Positions 25,068 through 34,236 of a stretch of DNA of 64,000 nucleotides are shown here, piece by piece. The position numbers were made by a program, and so were the translations under genes. The notes under the pieces were generated by a model. That model saw nothing but the letters and a program-made list of their open reading frames with translations, was not told the origin of the DNA and ran no database searches. This DNA is from Streptomyces asoensis (GTDB taxonomy: Bacteria > Actinomycetota > Actinomycetes > Streptomycetales > Streptomycetaceae). The DNA lies in contig NZ_CP049838.1 of the NCBI RefSeq assembly GCF_013085465.1, positions 5,394,001 to 5,458,000 on the forward strand, given 5' to 3'. Each line of letters opens with the position of its first letter. Within the stretch, counting starts at the first letter, position 1.

Positions 25068-26429
25068 GTGACAGAGACGACGCAGACGCACACCATGCGC
25101 CCGGACGACCCGGACGACTCCTACGAGGCCTACCGGCCGCGCAGTCCGGAGTTCCGGGCGGCCGTGGACGCCCTGCGCGGTCTGCGGGAGGACCTCTTCC
25201 ACGACGCCTTCGCCTACCGCCCGCTGCCCCGCAAGGAGCCCGCCGGCCGCGTCCTGGGCCGCCTGAAGGGCCGCAGGCGGGAGTACGCGACCTGGTCCCG
25301 GCACGCGGTGGTCGGGGCGGCCGGCGCCCTGGCGATGTTGATCGCCTGGGCGGACGCCCAGGGCAGCGGCGTCGGTCTCCTGACCGGCCTGCTCGCCCTG
25401 GCCCCGGTGCTGCTGACGCTGGTGCGGCCGGTCGGCGCGTTCTGGCTGTCGCTCGCGGGGACCACCGCCGTCGCGGTCATCGGCACCACGTACACCGAGT
25501 GGCCCTGGCTGCCGGGCAGCTTCGCCGCCCACCTGATGGTGCTGACGGTCGTGGCGATACGCACCCGCCCGCGCACGGCGGCGTGGATGTGGATGGTGAC
25601 GGCTGCCTACGGCTTCGTCGCCGAGACCGTCTTCAGCTGGGGCCACTACTTCACGAACGTCGCGCCCATGCTGGTCTTCTCGGCGATCCTCCTTCTCGCC
25701 GTCACCGTCTGGCACATCCGCCGGCAGGCCGAGGAGAAGGTCACGGCCCAGCAGACGGTGACCGCGCACGAGCGCTCCCGCCGCACCCTGCTGGAGGAGC
25801 GCACCACGATCGCCCGCGAGCTGCACGACGTCGTGGCCCACCACATGTCGGTGGTGGCCATCCAGGCCGAGGCCGCCCCCTACCGCGTGGAGAACCCGCC
25901 GGAGGAGCTGGAGAAGGCGTTCGCCACGATCCGGGAGAACGCGGTGGCGGCCCTCACGGAGCTGCGCCGGGTCCTGGGCGTGGTCCGCGCCGAGGACTAC
26001 GAGGTTCCCGACGCCCCGCAGCCCACGCTCGCCGAACTGGACGGGCTGCTCGCCAACGTGCGGGAGACGGGACTGGACGTGGAGAAATCGGTCACCGGCG
26101 CGGTGCGCGAGCTGCCGCAGGGCGTGGAGCTGTCGGCGTACCGGATAGTCCAGGAGGCGCTGAGCAACACCCTGCGCCATGCCCCCGGGGCGGGTGCCCG
26201 CGTGGAGATCGGCTATGTACTGGGCGGCCTGGGACTGCGGATAGTCAACGACGCACCGCCGAACCCGTCCCTGATCAAGCCCTCACCCGGCGCCGGCCAC
26301 GGCATCACCGGAATGCGGGAGAGAGTCAGCATGCTGAACGGCGAGATGACGGCGGAGCCGACCCCGACGGGCGGCTACGAGGTGACGGTGTTCCTGCCGG
26401 TGCCCGCCGCGAGCGAGAGTGGAACATGA
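25068..26429 (+). CDS. NarL-family sensor histidine kinase, second system
   Basis: The 453-residue kinase repeats the design of the first: a hydrophilic N terminus of about 75 residues, four to five membrane segments at about 80-215, the H-box ELHDVVAHHMSVVAIQAE and the ATPase motifs LSAYRIVQEALSNTLRHA and GHGITGMRERV. Sequence identity to the kinase at 22814 is high around the catalytic motifs and low in the membrane part, as expected for a duplicated system that has diverged in signal. GTG 25068 is the start. It overlaps its regulator gene by four bases (ATGA). Confidence 0.93.
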   Translation: MTETTQTHTMRPDDPDDSYEAYRPRSPEFRAAVDALRGLREDLFHDAFAYRPLPRKEPAGRVLGRLKGRRREYATWSRHAVVGAAGALAMLIAWADAQGSGVGLLTGLLALAPVLLTLVRPVGAFWLSLAGTTAVAVIGTTYTEWPWLPGSFAAHLMVLTVVAIRTRPRTAAWMWMVTAAYGFVAETVFSWGHYFTNVAPMLVFSAILLLAVTVWHIRRQAEEKVTAQQTVTAHERSRRTLLEERTTIARELHDVVAHHMSVVAIQAEAAPYRVENPPEELEKAFATIRENAVAALTELRRVLGVVRAEDYEVPDAPQPTLAELDGLLANVRETGLDVEKSVTGAVRELPQGVELSAYRIVQEALSNTLRHAPGAGARVEIGYVLGGLGLRIVNDAPPNPSLIKPSPGAGHGITGMRERVSMLNGEMTAEPTPTGGYEVTVFLPVPAASESGT

Positions 26430-27091
26430 CGATCCGAGTACTGATCGCCGACGACCAGATGATGGTGCGCGAGGGCTTCTCGGTCCTGCTGAACGCGATG
26501 CCGGACATCGAGGTCGTGGGCGAGGCGGTCAACGGCCGGGAGGCGGTCGACCGCGTCCGCGAACTCACCCCCGACGTGGTCCTGATGGACATCCGCATGC
26601 CGGAGCTGAACGGCATCGAGGCGACGCGGGAGATCGTGGCGGCGGACGGCTCGGCGAAGGTCCTGGTACTGACCACCTTCGACCTGGACGAGTACGTCTA
26701 CCAGGCGCTGCGCGCGGGCGCCTCGGGCTTCCTGCTGAAGGACGCGTCGGCCCGCCAACTGGCCGACGGCGTCCGGGTGGTGGCGGCCGGCGAGGCGCTC
26801 CTGGCTCCCTCCGTCACCCGGCGCCTGATCACGGAGTTCTCCAAGCTGTCGGACACCCCGCGACTGTCGCCGACCGCGCAGGCGGCCTACGGCGACCTGA
26901 CCGAACGGGAGACGGAGGTGCTGGTCCTCATCGCCCAGGGCCTGTCGAACCTGGAGATAGCCGGCCGGTTGGTGGTCGCGGAGTCGACCATCAAGACCCA
27001 CGTGAGCAGGATCCTGGTCAAGCTGGGCCTGAGAGACCGCACCCAGGCGGCGGTCTTCGCCTACGAGGCCCGCCTGGTGACCCCGGGCTAG
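26426..27091 (+). CDS. NarL-family response regulator, second system
   Basis: The 221-residue regulator has the receiver motifs VLIADDQMMVREGF, DVVLMDIRMPE and GFLLKDASA, and the LuxR HTH ERETEVLVLIAQGLSNLEI with VAESTIKTHVSRIL. It pairs with the kinase just upstream. The recognition-helix region differs from the first regulator at only a few positions (AEQTVKTHVGR versus AESTIKTHVSR). Confidence 0.95.
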   Translation: MTIRVLIADDQMMVREGFSVLLNAMPDIEVVGEAVNGREAVDRVRELTPDVVLMDIRMPELNGIEATREIVAADGSAKVLVLTTFDLDEYVYQALRAGASGFLLKDASARQLADGVRVVAAGEALLAPSVTRRLITEFSKLSDTPRLSPTAQAAYGDLTERETEVLVLIAQGLSNLEIAGRLVVAESTIKTHVSRILVKLGLRDRTQAAVFAYEARLVTPG

Positions 27092-27194
27092 GACACACAC
27101 CGGACCACCGTCCGCCGGTGCTTCCTGTTCGCAGGCTTGCGTCGTTCCGCAGGAGCCCCTGGTCAGCAGCCTCTTCACCGGCTAGCGTCCGTTC

Positions 27195-28412
27195 ATGGCA
27201 GTAGTTGACGCTCTCTCGTTCGACCCCTGGGATCCCGCGTTCGTGGCGGACCCCTATCCGGCCTACGCCGAGCTTCGGGAGCGGGGGCGGGTGATCTACT
27301 ACGAGCCGACCGACCAGTGGCTGGTGCCGCGGCACGCGGATGTCTCGGCGCTGCTGCGGGAGCGGCGGCTCGGGCGGACGTATCAGCACCGGTTCACGCA
27401 CGAGGACTTCGGGCGGACGGCGCCCCCGGCCGAGCAGGAGCCGTTCCACACGCTCAACGATCACGGGATGCTCGATCTGGAGCCGCCCGACCACACCCGG
27501 ATCCGGCGGCTGGTGTCGAAGGCGTTCACCCCGCGCACGGTGGAGCGGCTGAAGCCGTATGTGCGGCGGCTGGCCGGGGAGCTGGTGGACCGGCTGGTGG
27601 AGGCGGGCGGGGGCGATCTGCTCAGCGATGTCGCCGAGCCGCTGCCCGTCGCCGTGATCGCGGAGATGCTGGGCATTCCGGAGTCGGACCGGGGGCCGCT
27701 CAGGCCCTGGTCGGCGGACATCTGCGGGATGTACGAGCTCAGTCCGTCGAAGGAGACCGCGGCGAGGGCGGTGCGGGCCTCCGTCGAGTTCTCCGAATAT
27801 CTGCGGGAGCTCATCGCCGCGCGGCGCAAGGAGCCCGGCGACGATCTCATCTCCGGTCTCATCGCCGCGCACGACGAGGGCGACCGGCTCACCGAGCAGG
27901 AGATGATCTCGACCGCGGTGCTGCTGCTCAACGCGGGGCACGAGGCGACCGTGAACGCCACCGTCAACGGGTGGTGGGCGCTCTTCAGGAACCCGGAGCA
28001 ACTGGCCGCGCTGCGTGCCGACCACTCGCTCGTCCCCTCCGCCGTCGAGGAGCTGATGCGGTACGACACTCCGCTCCAGCTCTTCGAGCGGTGGGTGCTC
28101 GACGACATCGAGATCGACGGGACCACCGTGCCCCGGGGAGCGGAGATCGCCATGCTCTTCGGGTCGGCGAACCACGATCCGGCCGTCTTCGCCGACCCGG
28201 ACCGGCTCGATCTCACCCGCCCCGACAACCCGCACATCTCCTTCAGCGCGGGCATCCACTACTGCATCGGCGCCCCGCTGGCCCGTATCGAGCTCGCCGC
28301 CTCGATGACGGCTCTGTTGGAACGGGCCCCCACGCTGGCGCTGGCGGCGGAGCCCCGGCGCAAGCCGAACTTCGTGATCCGGGGGCTGGAGGGGCTCAGC
28401 GTGACCTTCTGA
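27195..28412 (+). CDS. Cytochrome P450
   Basis: The 405-residue protein is a class I bacterial P450, needing ferredoxin and ferredoxin reductase. It has FDPWDPAFVADPYPAYAELR at the start, the I-helix oxygen-binding motif NAGHEATVNA, the ExxR pair in EELMRYDTPLQ, and the haem-cysteine loop FSAGIHYCIGAPLARIEL. The B-C region HTLNDHGMLDLEPPDHTRIRRL is conserved. The I-helix has Glu-Ala-Thr where Asp/Glu-Thr is usual, so the acid and threonine are offset by one. No ferredoxin or pathway genes adjoin it, so the substrate is unknown. Length and motifs fit the CYP107-like group, but I cannot assign the subfamily. Confidence 0.94.
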   Translation: MAVVDALSFDPWDPAFVADPYPAYAELRERGRVIYYEPTDQWLVPRHADVSALLRERRLGRTYQHRFTHEDFGRTAPPAEQEPFHTLNDHGMLDLEPPDHTRIRRLVSKAFTPRTVERLKPYVRRLAGELVDRLVEAGGGDLLSDVAEPLPVAVIAEMLGIPESDRGPLRPWSADICGMYELSPSKETAARAVRASVEFSEYLRELIAARRKEPGDDLISGLIAAHDEGDRLTEQEMISTAVLLLNAGHEATVNATVNGWWALFRNPEQLAALRADHSLVPSAVEELMRYDTPLQLFERWVLDDIEIDGTTVPRGAEIAMLFGSANHDPAVFADPDRLDLTRPDNPHISFSAGIHYCIGAPLARIELAASMTALLERAPTLALAAEPRRKPNFVIRGLEGLSVTF

Positions 28413-28620
28413 GACGGCTGAGCACGGCCCACAGGGCCAGGCCCGCGACCGTCCCGCCCAGCAGGGCGATCGGCAGTTCCGCGTACAGGACGCTCCAGTC
28501 GGGTGCCTGTTCGAAGCGCCAGAAGCGGCCGCGGACGTCGACGGACCACACCGCGAGTCCCGCACCCCAGCCGAGCGCCATGGCAAGGCAGCCGCCGGCG
28601 GCCTGCGTACGTTGTCCCAT
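28396..28620 (-). CDS. Small membrane protein
   Basis: The 74-residue protein has two hydrophobic segments, CLAMALGWGAGLAVW and ELPIALLGGTVAGLALWAVL, with a polar loop RGRFWRFEQAPDW between, and ends in the basic SRLRRSR. The gene is convergent with the P450 gene and overlaps its 3' end by 17 bases. The ATG at 28620 has only a weak AGG upstream. The layout is typical of Streptomyces two-helix proteins with no known role. Confidence 0.6.
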   Translation of the reverse strand: MGQRTQAAGGCLAMALGWGAGLAVWSVDVRGRFWRFEQAPDWSVLYAELPIALLGGTVAGLALWAVLSRLRRSR

Positions 28621-28788
28621 GCCTGGGACGGACGCGCGCCGGCCGCCACGGGTTCCCCACCCGGGCCATTCACGGGTCCGTGTCGGCCGCCCACGGGTCC
28701 GGGCGGGCTGCCCACGGACGGGTCCGGGCCAGGCCGCGCGCAGAAAACTCCCGTGCGTCTGCTCGCGCGCCTCTGCGATCATCCCCGG

Positions 28789-30960
28789 ATGGCGCACAGT
28801 CTCGAACCGCTGGTCATCCGGCACACCCACCGCCTTCCCTCCCCGAAGGGCTCCGCCGGGCAAGGAGCCACCGCCGCGCGGCAGTTCGACGCGGCGCTGA
28901 CGTCCGTGGGCTTCAAGCTCTCGGCGGAGCTGCTGGAACGGCTGTCGGGGCTGTCCGAGGACGCGGTCGCGCACACCGCCCGGCGGACGCTGCGCACCGT
29001 GAGCGAGATGGTGGGCGACCACGTCCGGCACAACGCGTACTTCATCGACTTCCCGGCGAACGTGCCGGACACCGAAGAGTTCTGGATGCGGTGTGTGACG
29101 CAGGCGCTCGGCGACGACAAGGCGCGCGAGAACGTGCTGACGCAGCTGGCACACGGGGTGCTGGACCTGCTCAGCCTCCCCACGTACGGCCGCTACCAGC
29201 ACACCTACGAGGAGATGCTCGCGGCGCAGGACGAGCTGATCGCCTCGGCGGGCGACCGGGTGACCGTCCTGCACCTCGGGCGGGACCTGGACGACGAACT
29301 CACCGACCTGTACCTGGCCCTGGCGGGCAGCACGACGCCCCTGGGCGAGGAGCACCTGCGCGATCTCAAGGTCCTCGCCGAGCGGTGCGCGCTCGGCCCC
29401 CAGCCGGAGTCGATCCCGGTCCGGGAGAACCGGGCGGTCGTCAACGAGGCCCGTCTCGCCGTCGGCGCGGACCTGCTGCTCGACACCGTCGTCGATGTGC
29501 TGCGGCTGGCCTGCGCGTTGTCGGGCGGCGACGTGACGCTGACGGAGCCGACCCGGTTCCGGGCGCTCTCGCGGCCGGCCCGCCGTGCGCTGCTCGCGGG
29601 CCTCGACGCCGTGGTGGCGGCGAACCCCGCAAAGCTCGCCGATGTGCACGCGTACCGCGAGCCTTTCAAGCGGCTCGGTGAGCGTCTCCACCCGCACGAG
29701 TACCCGCGCTGGCCGCACGCCGCCGACGTGTTCGCCGTGGCGCGGGGCGAGAAGGAGGCGCGGTCCTTCGACAGCCGTGCCGAGAAGCTGCTCGACGAGT
29801 TCGACGTCCTCGGTGCGGTGCGGCTGCTGGAGTCCGCTCCCGGCAAGCTGTTCCGTGCCCTGGACCTCCTGCTGCGTATCGCCGCCGATCAGGAGCAGCG
29901 GGACGCGGTGGTGGCCGCCGCCGTGCGGGTCGCCCCCGAGGTCTCCGGCCGGGTCGTGCTCTCGGTCCGCGAGCACTTCCACAACCGGGAGCGGGAGACC
30001 GACGAACCCCGTATCTTCGTCAACCGCCTGGGCCGCGCCTGGGTGACCCCCGACCACCGGCCGTCCGTACCGGCCGCCGACCGCGATCGTCTGATCGCCG
30101 CCCTCGACGCCGAGCTGCGCCGCAGGCTTCCGGCGCCGGGGCGGCTGCTCGTCGACCCCGACATCCTCGACGTGGCGCTCCCGCTCAGCGGCAGGGCGAC
30201 CGCGGCCGGGCTCGGCGTGCTGCCCCGGGGCTCCGTCTCCGCGGTCGACGGCGAACAGCTGCGCTTCTTCGTGTACTGGAAGGAGACCGAGCGCCGGACC
30301 GACTTCGACCTCTCGGCGCTGCTCCTGCACGCCGACTACAGGACCGACTCCTGGCTCTCCTACACCTCCCTCAGGGGTGTCGGGGGCAGGCACTCGGGTG
30401 ATGTCACCGAGGCGCCCGAGGGGGCCTCGGAGTTCATCAACCTGTCCCTGGACCGGGTACGCAGCTCGTTCATCGTTCCGCAGGTCAACATCTTCGCCGG
30501 TGAGAGCTTCGAGGAGGTCGAGGAGTCGTTCTTCGGTTTCATGCTGCGCGACGGTGATCAGAGGGGCCGGCCGTTCGAGCCGCGCACGGTGCGGATGAAG
30601 TCGGAGCTTCGCGGGGCGGGGCGGGTGGCGCTGCCGCTGGTGTTCCGGCGCGAGGCCGACGGCCGGTGGCGCGCGAAGTGGCTGCACCTGTATCTGAAGG
30701 GCATCTCGTCGGCCAACCGGGTCGAGGAGAACCAGGTGTCGGTGTCCAAGGCGGTGCGCGCCATCGTGGAGCGCGAGCAGCTGACGGTGTGGTATCTGAT
30801 CGACCTGATGTGCGGCGACACCACGGACGTCGAGCTGTGGGACGGCGAGCCGGTCCCGGACGAGCCCGTGACGTACATCGGTCTCGAACGGCCCGAGGGA
30901 CTGCACCCGGACTCCCGGATCATCACCCTCGAAAATCTGCGCGACCTGATCCCGGGCTGA
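28789..30960 (+). CDS. Large protein with C-terminal TerD-like domain
   Basis: This 723-residue cytoplasmic protein has no signal or membrane segment. The first 480 residues are mostly helical and I cannot assign a domain to them. The part at about 485-640 resembles TerD/stress-response proteins: LRFFVYWKETERRTDFDLSALLL in pieces, the GGRHSGDVTEAPEGASEFI segment, NLSLDRV, then NIFAGESFEEVEESFFGFMLRD. TerD domains bind calcium and occur in tellurite and stress systems. The architecture resembles the long TerD-linked proteins known from Streptomyces and Myxococcus. ATG 28789 follows CGG weakly. No other ter genes are nearby. Confidence 0.7.
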   Translation: MAHSLEPLVIRHTHRLPSPKGSAGQGATAARQFDAALTSVGFKLSAELLERLSGLSEDAVAHTARRTLRTVSEMVGDHVRHNAYFIDFPANVPDTEEFWMRCVTQALGDDKARENVLTQLAHGVLDLLSLPTYGRYQHTYEEMLAAQDELIASAGDRVTVLHLGRDLDDELTDLYLALAGSTTPLGEEHLRDLKVLAERCALGPQPESIPVRENRAVVNEARLAVGADLLLDTVVDVLRLACALSGGDVTLTEPTRFRALSRPARRALLAGLDAVVAANPAKLADVHAYREPFKRLGERLHPHEYPRWPHAADVFAVARGEKEARSFDSRAEKLLDEFDVLGAVRLLESAPGKLFRALDLLLRIAADQEQRDAVVAAAVRVAPEVSGRVVLSVREHFHNRERETDEPRIFVNRLGRAWVTPDHRPSVPAADRDRLIAALDAELRRRLPAPGRLLVDPDILDVALPLSGRATAAGLGVLPRGSVSAVDGEQLRFFVYWKETERRTDFDLSALLLHADYRTDSWLSYTSLRGVGGRHSGDVTEAPEGASEFINLSLDRVRSSFIVPQVNIFAGESFEEVEESFFGFMLRDGDQRGRPFEPRTVRMKSELRGAGRVALPLVFRREADGRWRAKWLHLYLKGISSANRVEENQVSVSKAVRAIVEREQLTVWYLIDLMCGDTTDVELWDGEPVPDEPVTYIGLERPEGLHPDSRIITLENLRDLIPG

Positions 30961-31056
30961 CTGCTAGCGTTGCCCACGGCGAGGCCATGAAGGGGCTTCC
31001 TTCTCAATTTCCTGCAATGAAACAAGTTCCTTCGCTTTCCTCGCCGTCGACTTCGA

Positions 31057-31085
31057 CCGGGAGGCGCCCACGCGGCGCCTCCCGG
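31057..31085 (+). terminator. Terminator between TerD-like gene and ABC permease gene
   Basis: CCGGGAGGCGCC at 31057-31068 pairs perfectly with GGCGCCTCCCGG at 31074-31085 across CACGC, followed by TTTTCG. It can stop transcription from the left; the convergent permease gene ends at 31141. Confidence 0.88.
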
Positions 31086-31140
31086 TTTTCGTGCGGCCCC
31101 CGTGCCCTTACCGCCATGGTGAACCCGGCCCACCGGCGCC

Positions 31141-32751
31141 CTAGGTCGACATGTCCCGCCGTCGCAGCGCCGCGAGCCCCGCGGCCACCAGAGCCGCCGA
31201 CGCACCGGAGAGCACCAGCACCGGCCCCCACTCCATCCCGCCGCCCGGCAGCTTCGGCAGGTGGCCGAAGGGCGACAGGTCCAGGACGGCCTGCGGGGCG
31301 TCCAGCGCCGGGCCGATCCAGCCGATGAGCAGGATCGCGCCCGCCACACCCCACGCGGCCGGCGCCAGACGCGGGGCCGTCCCGTACAGCAGGACGGCCA
31401 GGCCGCCGACCAGCCAGATCGCCGGGATCTGTACCAGACAGGCGCCCAGGATCGGCAGGACCTCCTCGCCGTAGCCCGCCGCGAAGCCCAGCCCGGCCAG
31501 GAGCATGATCAGGGTCGCGCCGCCGAAGGCGATCAGGAGGTGACCGGCCGCCCAGCGCAGTCGGCCCACCGCGTTCGCCAGGACCGGTTCCGCGCGGCCC
31601 GACGTCTCCTCGCCGTGCAGCCGGAGCACGGACGACACGACGTACAGGGCCGCGATCAGGCCGAGCATGCCGATCATCGAGGCGAGGAACGCGTCCGTCA
31701 GGTCCGACCGGCCGCCCATCCGCTCGAAGACCTCGCGGGCCTTGTCGTTGTCGGCGACCAGGTCGGCCGCGCCCTCCGTGAGCCCGCCGTACACCACCCC
31801 CGCGAGGAGGAAGCCGACGCTCCAGCCCAGCACACCGCCCCGTTGCAGCCGCCAGGCCAGCGCGGAGGCCGTACCCAGCCGGCCCGTCGCCGGGCCCGGG
31901 AGGGTGGGCAGGAAGCTCATGCCCACGTCCCGGCGGCCGGCCAGCCCGTACGCCAGCGCGCCCTGCGCCACGACCGCCGCCGCGAACAGCGGCAGCACCC
32001 ACCACCGCTCGTCCGCGAACGCCCGCAGGTTCTCCAGCCAGCCCAGCGGTGACAGCCAGGTCAGCACGGAGGTGCCCCCATCGGTCGCCGAGTCCCCCGC
32101 CGCCCGCAGGACGAATGCGACGCCCAGGGCGGCGGCCGTCAGGCCCCGGGCCAGCCGTGCGCTCTCGGTGAGCTGCGCGACGATCGCGGCCATGGTCGCG
32201 AACAGCATGCCCACCCCGGCGAGACCGAGGCCGAAGGCCAGCGCCCCCGCCGCTCCCTGGCCCGCCAGGCCCGCCGTCACCAGCAGGGCCAGGACGGCGT
32301 TGGCGACGCCCGCCGCGAGCAGGGCCGCCGTCAGGGAGGCGCGGCGGCCGACCATGCCGGACGCGACGAGTTCCTGGCGGCCGCTCTCCTCCTCGTCGCG
32401 GGTGTGCCGTACGACGACCAGCAGGCTCGTCACGGCGGCGAGCGCGGCCGCGTACACGCCCACCCGCCAGGCCGTCAGCGCGCCGAGCGAGTCGTCGAAG
32501 ACCGGGCCGATCAGGGCCCGCAGGGAGGCGTTGGTCTCCAGCTGCCGCAGCAGGTCGGCACGGTCGGCCGGGGTGCCGTAGAGGCCCTTGAGGGTGTTCG
32601 GCATGGAGAGGACCATCAGGGTGTTCACGGCCACCCAGACGGGGATCAGCACCCGGTCGCGGCGGAGTGCGAAGCGCAGCAGGACGCCGGTCCCGGCGAA
32701 CTGCCGTCCCGCGAGGGCGGGCAGGGCGGGCAGGGCGGGCAGGGCGGTCAC
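31141..32751 (-). CDS. ABC-2 type exporter permease
   Basis: The 536-residue protein has about twelve membrane segments in two halves, each starting with a Leu/Arg-rich amphipathic segment ([32 protein letters not shown]). This is the tetronasin/polyketide-antibiotic exporter permease layout (TnrB3-like). It pairs with the ATPase gene upstream by a four-base GTGA overlap. A 9-bp tandem repeat gives the [11 protein letters not shown] start of the protein. Substrate unknown; a lipophilic compound is likely from the family. Confidence 0.88.
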   Translation of the reverse strand: MTALPALPALPALAGRQFAGTGVLLRFALRRDRVLIPVWVAVNTLMVLSMPNTLKGLYGTPADRADLLRQLETNASLRALIGPVFDDSLGALTAWRVGVYAAALAAVTSLLVVVRHTRDEEESGRQELVASGMVGRRASLTAALLAAGVANAVLALLVTAGLAGQGAAGALAFGLGLAGVGMLFATMAAIVAQLTESARLARGLTAAALGVAFVLRAAGDSATDGGTSVLTWLSPLGWLENLRAFADERWWVLPLFAAAVVAQGALAYGLAGRRDVGMSFLPTLPGPATGRLGTASALAWRLQRGGVLGWSVGFLLAGVVYGGLTEGAADLVADNDKAREVFERMGGRSDLTDAFLASMIGMLGLIAALYVVSSVLRLHGEETSGRAEPVLANAVGRLRWAAGHLLIAFGGATLIMLLAGLGFAAGYGEEVLPILGACLVQIPAIWLVGGLAVLLYGTAPRLAPAAWGVAGAILLIGWIGPALDAPQAVLDLSPFGHLPKLPGGGMEWGPVLVLSGASAALVAAGLAALRRRDMST

Positions 32752-33641
32752 CTCGCCGCCTCTTCCTGGTAGTGCCGCAGGAACAGCTCCTCCAGCGTCG
32801 GTGGCGTCGACCTCAGCGACCGCACGCCCGAGTCCGCCAACGACCTCAGCACCGCGTCGAGTTTGTCGGTGTCGACGTGCAGCCTCACGTGCTTTCCCTG
32901 TACGTCGAGGTCGTGCACACCCGGCAGGTGGGCCAACCCGTTGGGGGAGTGGGCGAGTTCGGCCGTCACGCTCGTCCTCGTCAGGTGGCGCAGGTCGGCC
33001 AGTGAGCCCGTCTCCACCGTGCGGCCCTTGCGGATGATGCTGACGCGGTCGCACAGCTCCTCGACCTCGCTGAGGATGTGGGAGGACAGCAGGACCGTCC
33101 GGCCGCGGTCCCGTTCCTCCCGCACACAGCGCTGGAAGACCTCCTCCATCAGGGGGTCCAGGCCCGAGGTCGGCTCGTCCAGGATCAGCAGGTCGACGTC
33201 CGAGGCGAACGCGGCCACCAGGGCGACCTTCTGGCGGTTGCCCTTCGAGTACGTACGGCCCTTCTTGGTGGGGTCCAGTTCGAAGCGGTCGATCAGGTCG
33301 GCCCGGCGGGCCGGGTCCAGGCCGCCGCGCAGCCGGCCGTACAGGTCGATGACCTCGCCGCCGGAGAGGTTGCGCCACAGGGTCACGTCGCCCGGGACGT
33401 ACGCGATGCGGCGGTGTGCCTCGACCGCGTCGGTCCATGGGTCGCGGCCGAGGACCTGCGCGGCGCCGGAGTCGGCGCGCAGCAGGCCGAGCAGGACGCG
33501 GATGGTGGTGGACTTGCCGGCGCCGTTGGGGCCGAGGAAGCCGTGCACCTCACCGGTCTCGACCTCCAGGTCGAGGCCGTCCAGAGCGTGGGCGCGGCCG
33601 AAGGACTTGTGCAGTCCGGACACCGAGATGGCCTTCGTCAT
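32748..33641 (-). CDS. ABC transporter ATP-binding protein
   Basis: The 297-residue ATPase has Walker [10 protein letters not shown], a Q-loop region VPGDVTLW, the signature [12 protein letters not shown] (S-K-G-N rather than LSGGQ), Walker [14 protein letters not shown] and the H-loop SSHIL. The C-terminal 80 residues form the extra domain of the DrrA/CcmA-like exporters. It is divergent from a MarR/GbsR-like regulator that probably controls it. The unusual signature Y-S-K-G-N is common in actinobacterial members of this subgroup. Confidence 0.94.
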   Translation of the reverse strand: MTKAISVSGLHKSFGRAHALDGLDLEVETGEVHGFLGPNGAGKSTTIRVLLGLLRADSGAAQVLGRDPWTDAVEAHRRIAYVPGDVTLWRNLSGGEVIDLYGRLRGGLDPARRADLIDRFELDPTKKGRTYSKGNRQKVALVAAFASDVDLLILDEPTSGLDPLMEEVFQRCVREERDRGRTVLLSSHILSEVEELCDRVSIIRKGRTVETGSLADLRHLTRTSVTAELAHSPNGLAHLPGVHDLDVQGKHVRLHVDTDKLDAVLRSLADSGVRSLRSTPPTLEELFLRHYQEEAAR

Positions 33642-33661
33642 GCTTCAGAACGTACGCTTCT

Positions 33662-33677
33662 TTCAGAAATTTGTGAA
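33662..33677. promoter_or_regulatory. Candidate operator palindrome
   Basis: TTCAGAAATTTGTGAA is a 16-bp palindrome with one mismatched pair, in the 73-base spacer between the divergent ABC ATPase gene and the regulator gene. Such an AT-rich palindrome is rare in this genome and lies where an autoregulating repressor would bind. Confidence 0.5.
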
Positions 33678-33714
33678 GTTAAGGAAGACGGTGAACCGAC
33701 GTTAGGATGAGGCC

Positions 33715-34230
33715 ATGGCGGACGAACGGGTCGAGCGGGAAGAAGCCGGTGGTCACCGGGACGCCGATGCCGTGTCGCGGTTCGTCGAGTCCTTCGCGGC
33801 GCAGCTCGTCGAGGCCGGAATGCAGCGGATGCCCGCCCGGGTCTTCGCCGCGCTCCTCTCCTCGGACGAGGGCGCGATGACCTCCGCCGAGCTGGGCGAC
33901 CAGCTGCGGATCAGTCCCGCGGCGGTGTCCGGCGCGGTGCGTTACCTGGCCCAGCAGCACATGGTCTCGCGGGAGCGCGAGCCCGGTTCACGGCGCGAGC
34001 GCTACCGGGTGCACAGCAACCAGTGGTACGAGGCTCTCACCAATCGCGAGACCGTGCTCAAGCGGTGGGAGGGCGCGCTGCGCGAGGGCGTCACCAGCCT
34101 CGGCGGCGACACCCCCGCCGGACGCCGCATGGCCGAGACGCTCGCCTTCTTCGAGTTCGTCGACGGCGAGATCTCGGCCATGATGGAACGCTGGCGCGTT
34201 CACCGGGCCACGGTGTTCGGGGAGGGCTAG
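33715..34230 (+). CDS. MarR/GbsR-like transcriptional regulator
   Basis: The 171-residue protein has a winged HTH at about residues 35-95 (MQRMPARVFAALLSSDEGAMTSAEL, then ISPAAVSGAVRYLAQQHMV and the wing REPGSRRERYRV) followed by helices for dimerisation (TLAFFEFVDGEISAMMERWR). The GMQRMPAR start is characteristic of GbsR-type MarR relatives. It is divergent from the ABC exporter genes and likely represses them. The stop codons of this gene and the next lie in a GCTAGC-ACTC-GCTAGC inverted repeat (34226-34241). Confidence 0.9.
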   Translation: MADERVEREEAGGHRDADAVSRFVESFAAQLVEAGMQRMPARVFAALLSSDEGAMTSAELGDQLRISPAAVSGAVRYLAQQHMVSREREPGSRRERYRVHSNQWYEALTNRETVLKRWEGALREGVTSLGGDTPAGRRMAETLAFFEFVDGEISAMMERWRVHRATVFGEG

Positions 34231-34236
34231 CACTCG

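Noticed and set aside
24060..26180. 706-codon open frame on the minus strand
   Set aside because: It covers the antisense of two well-supported two-component genes and has no family resemblance.
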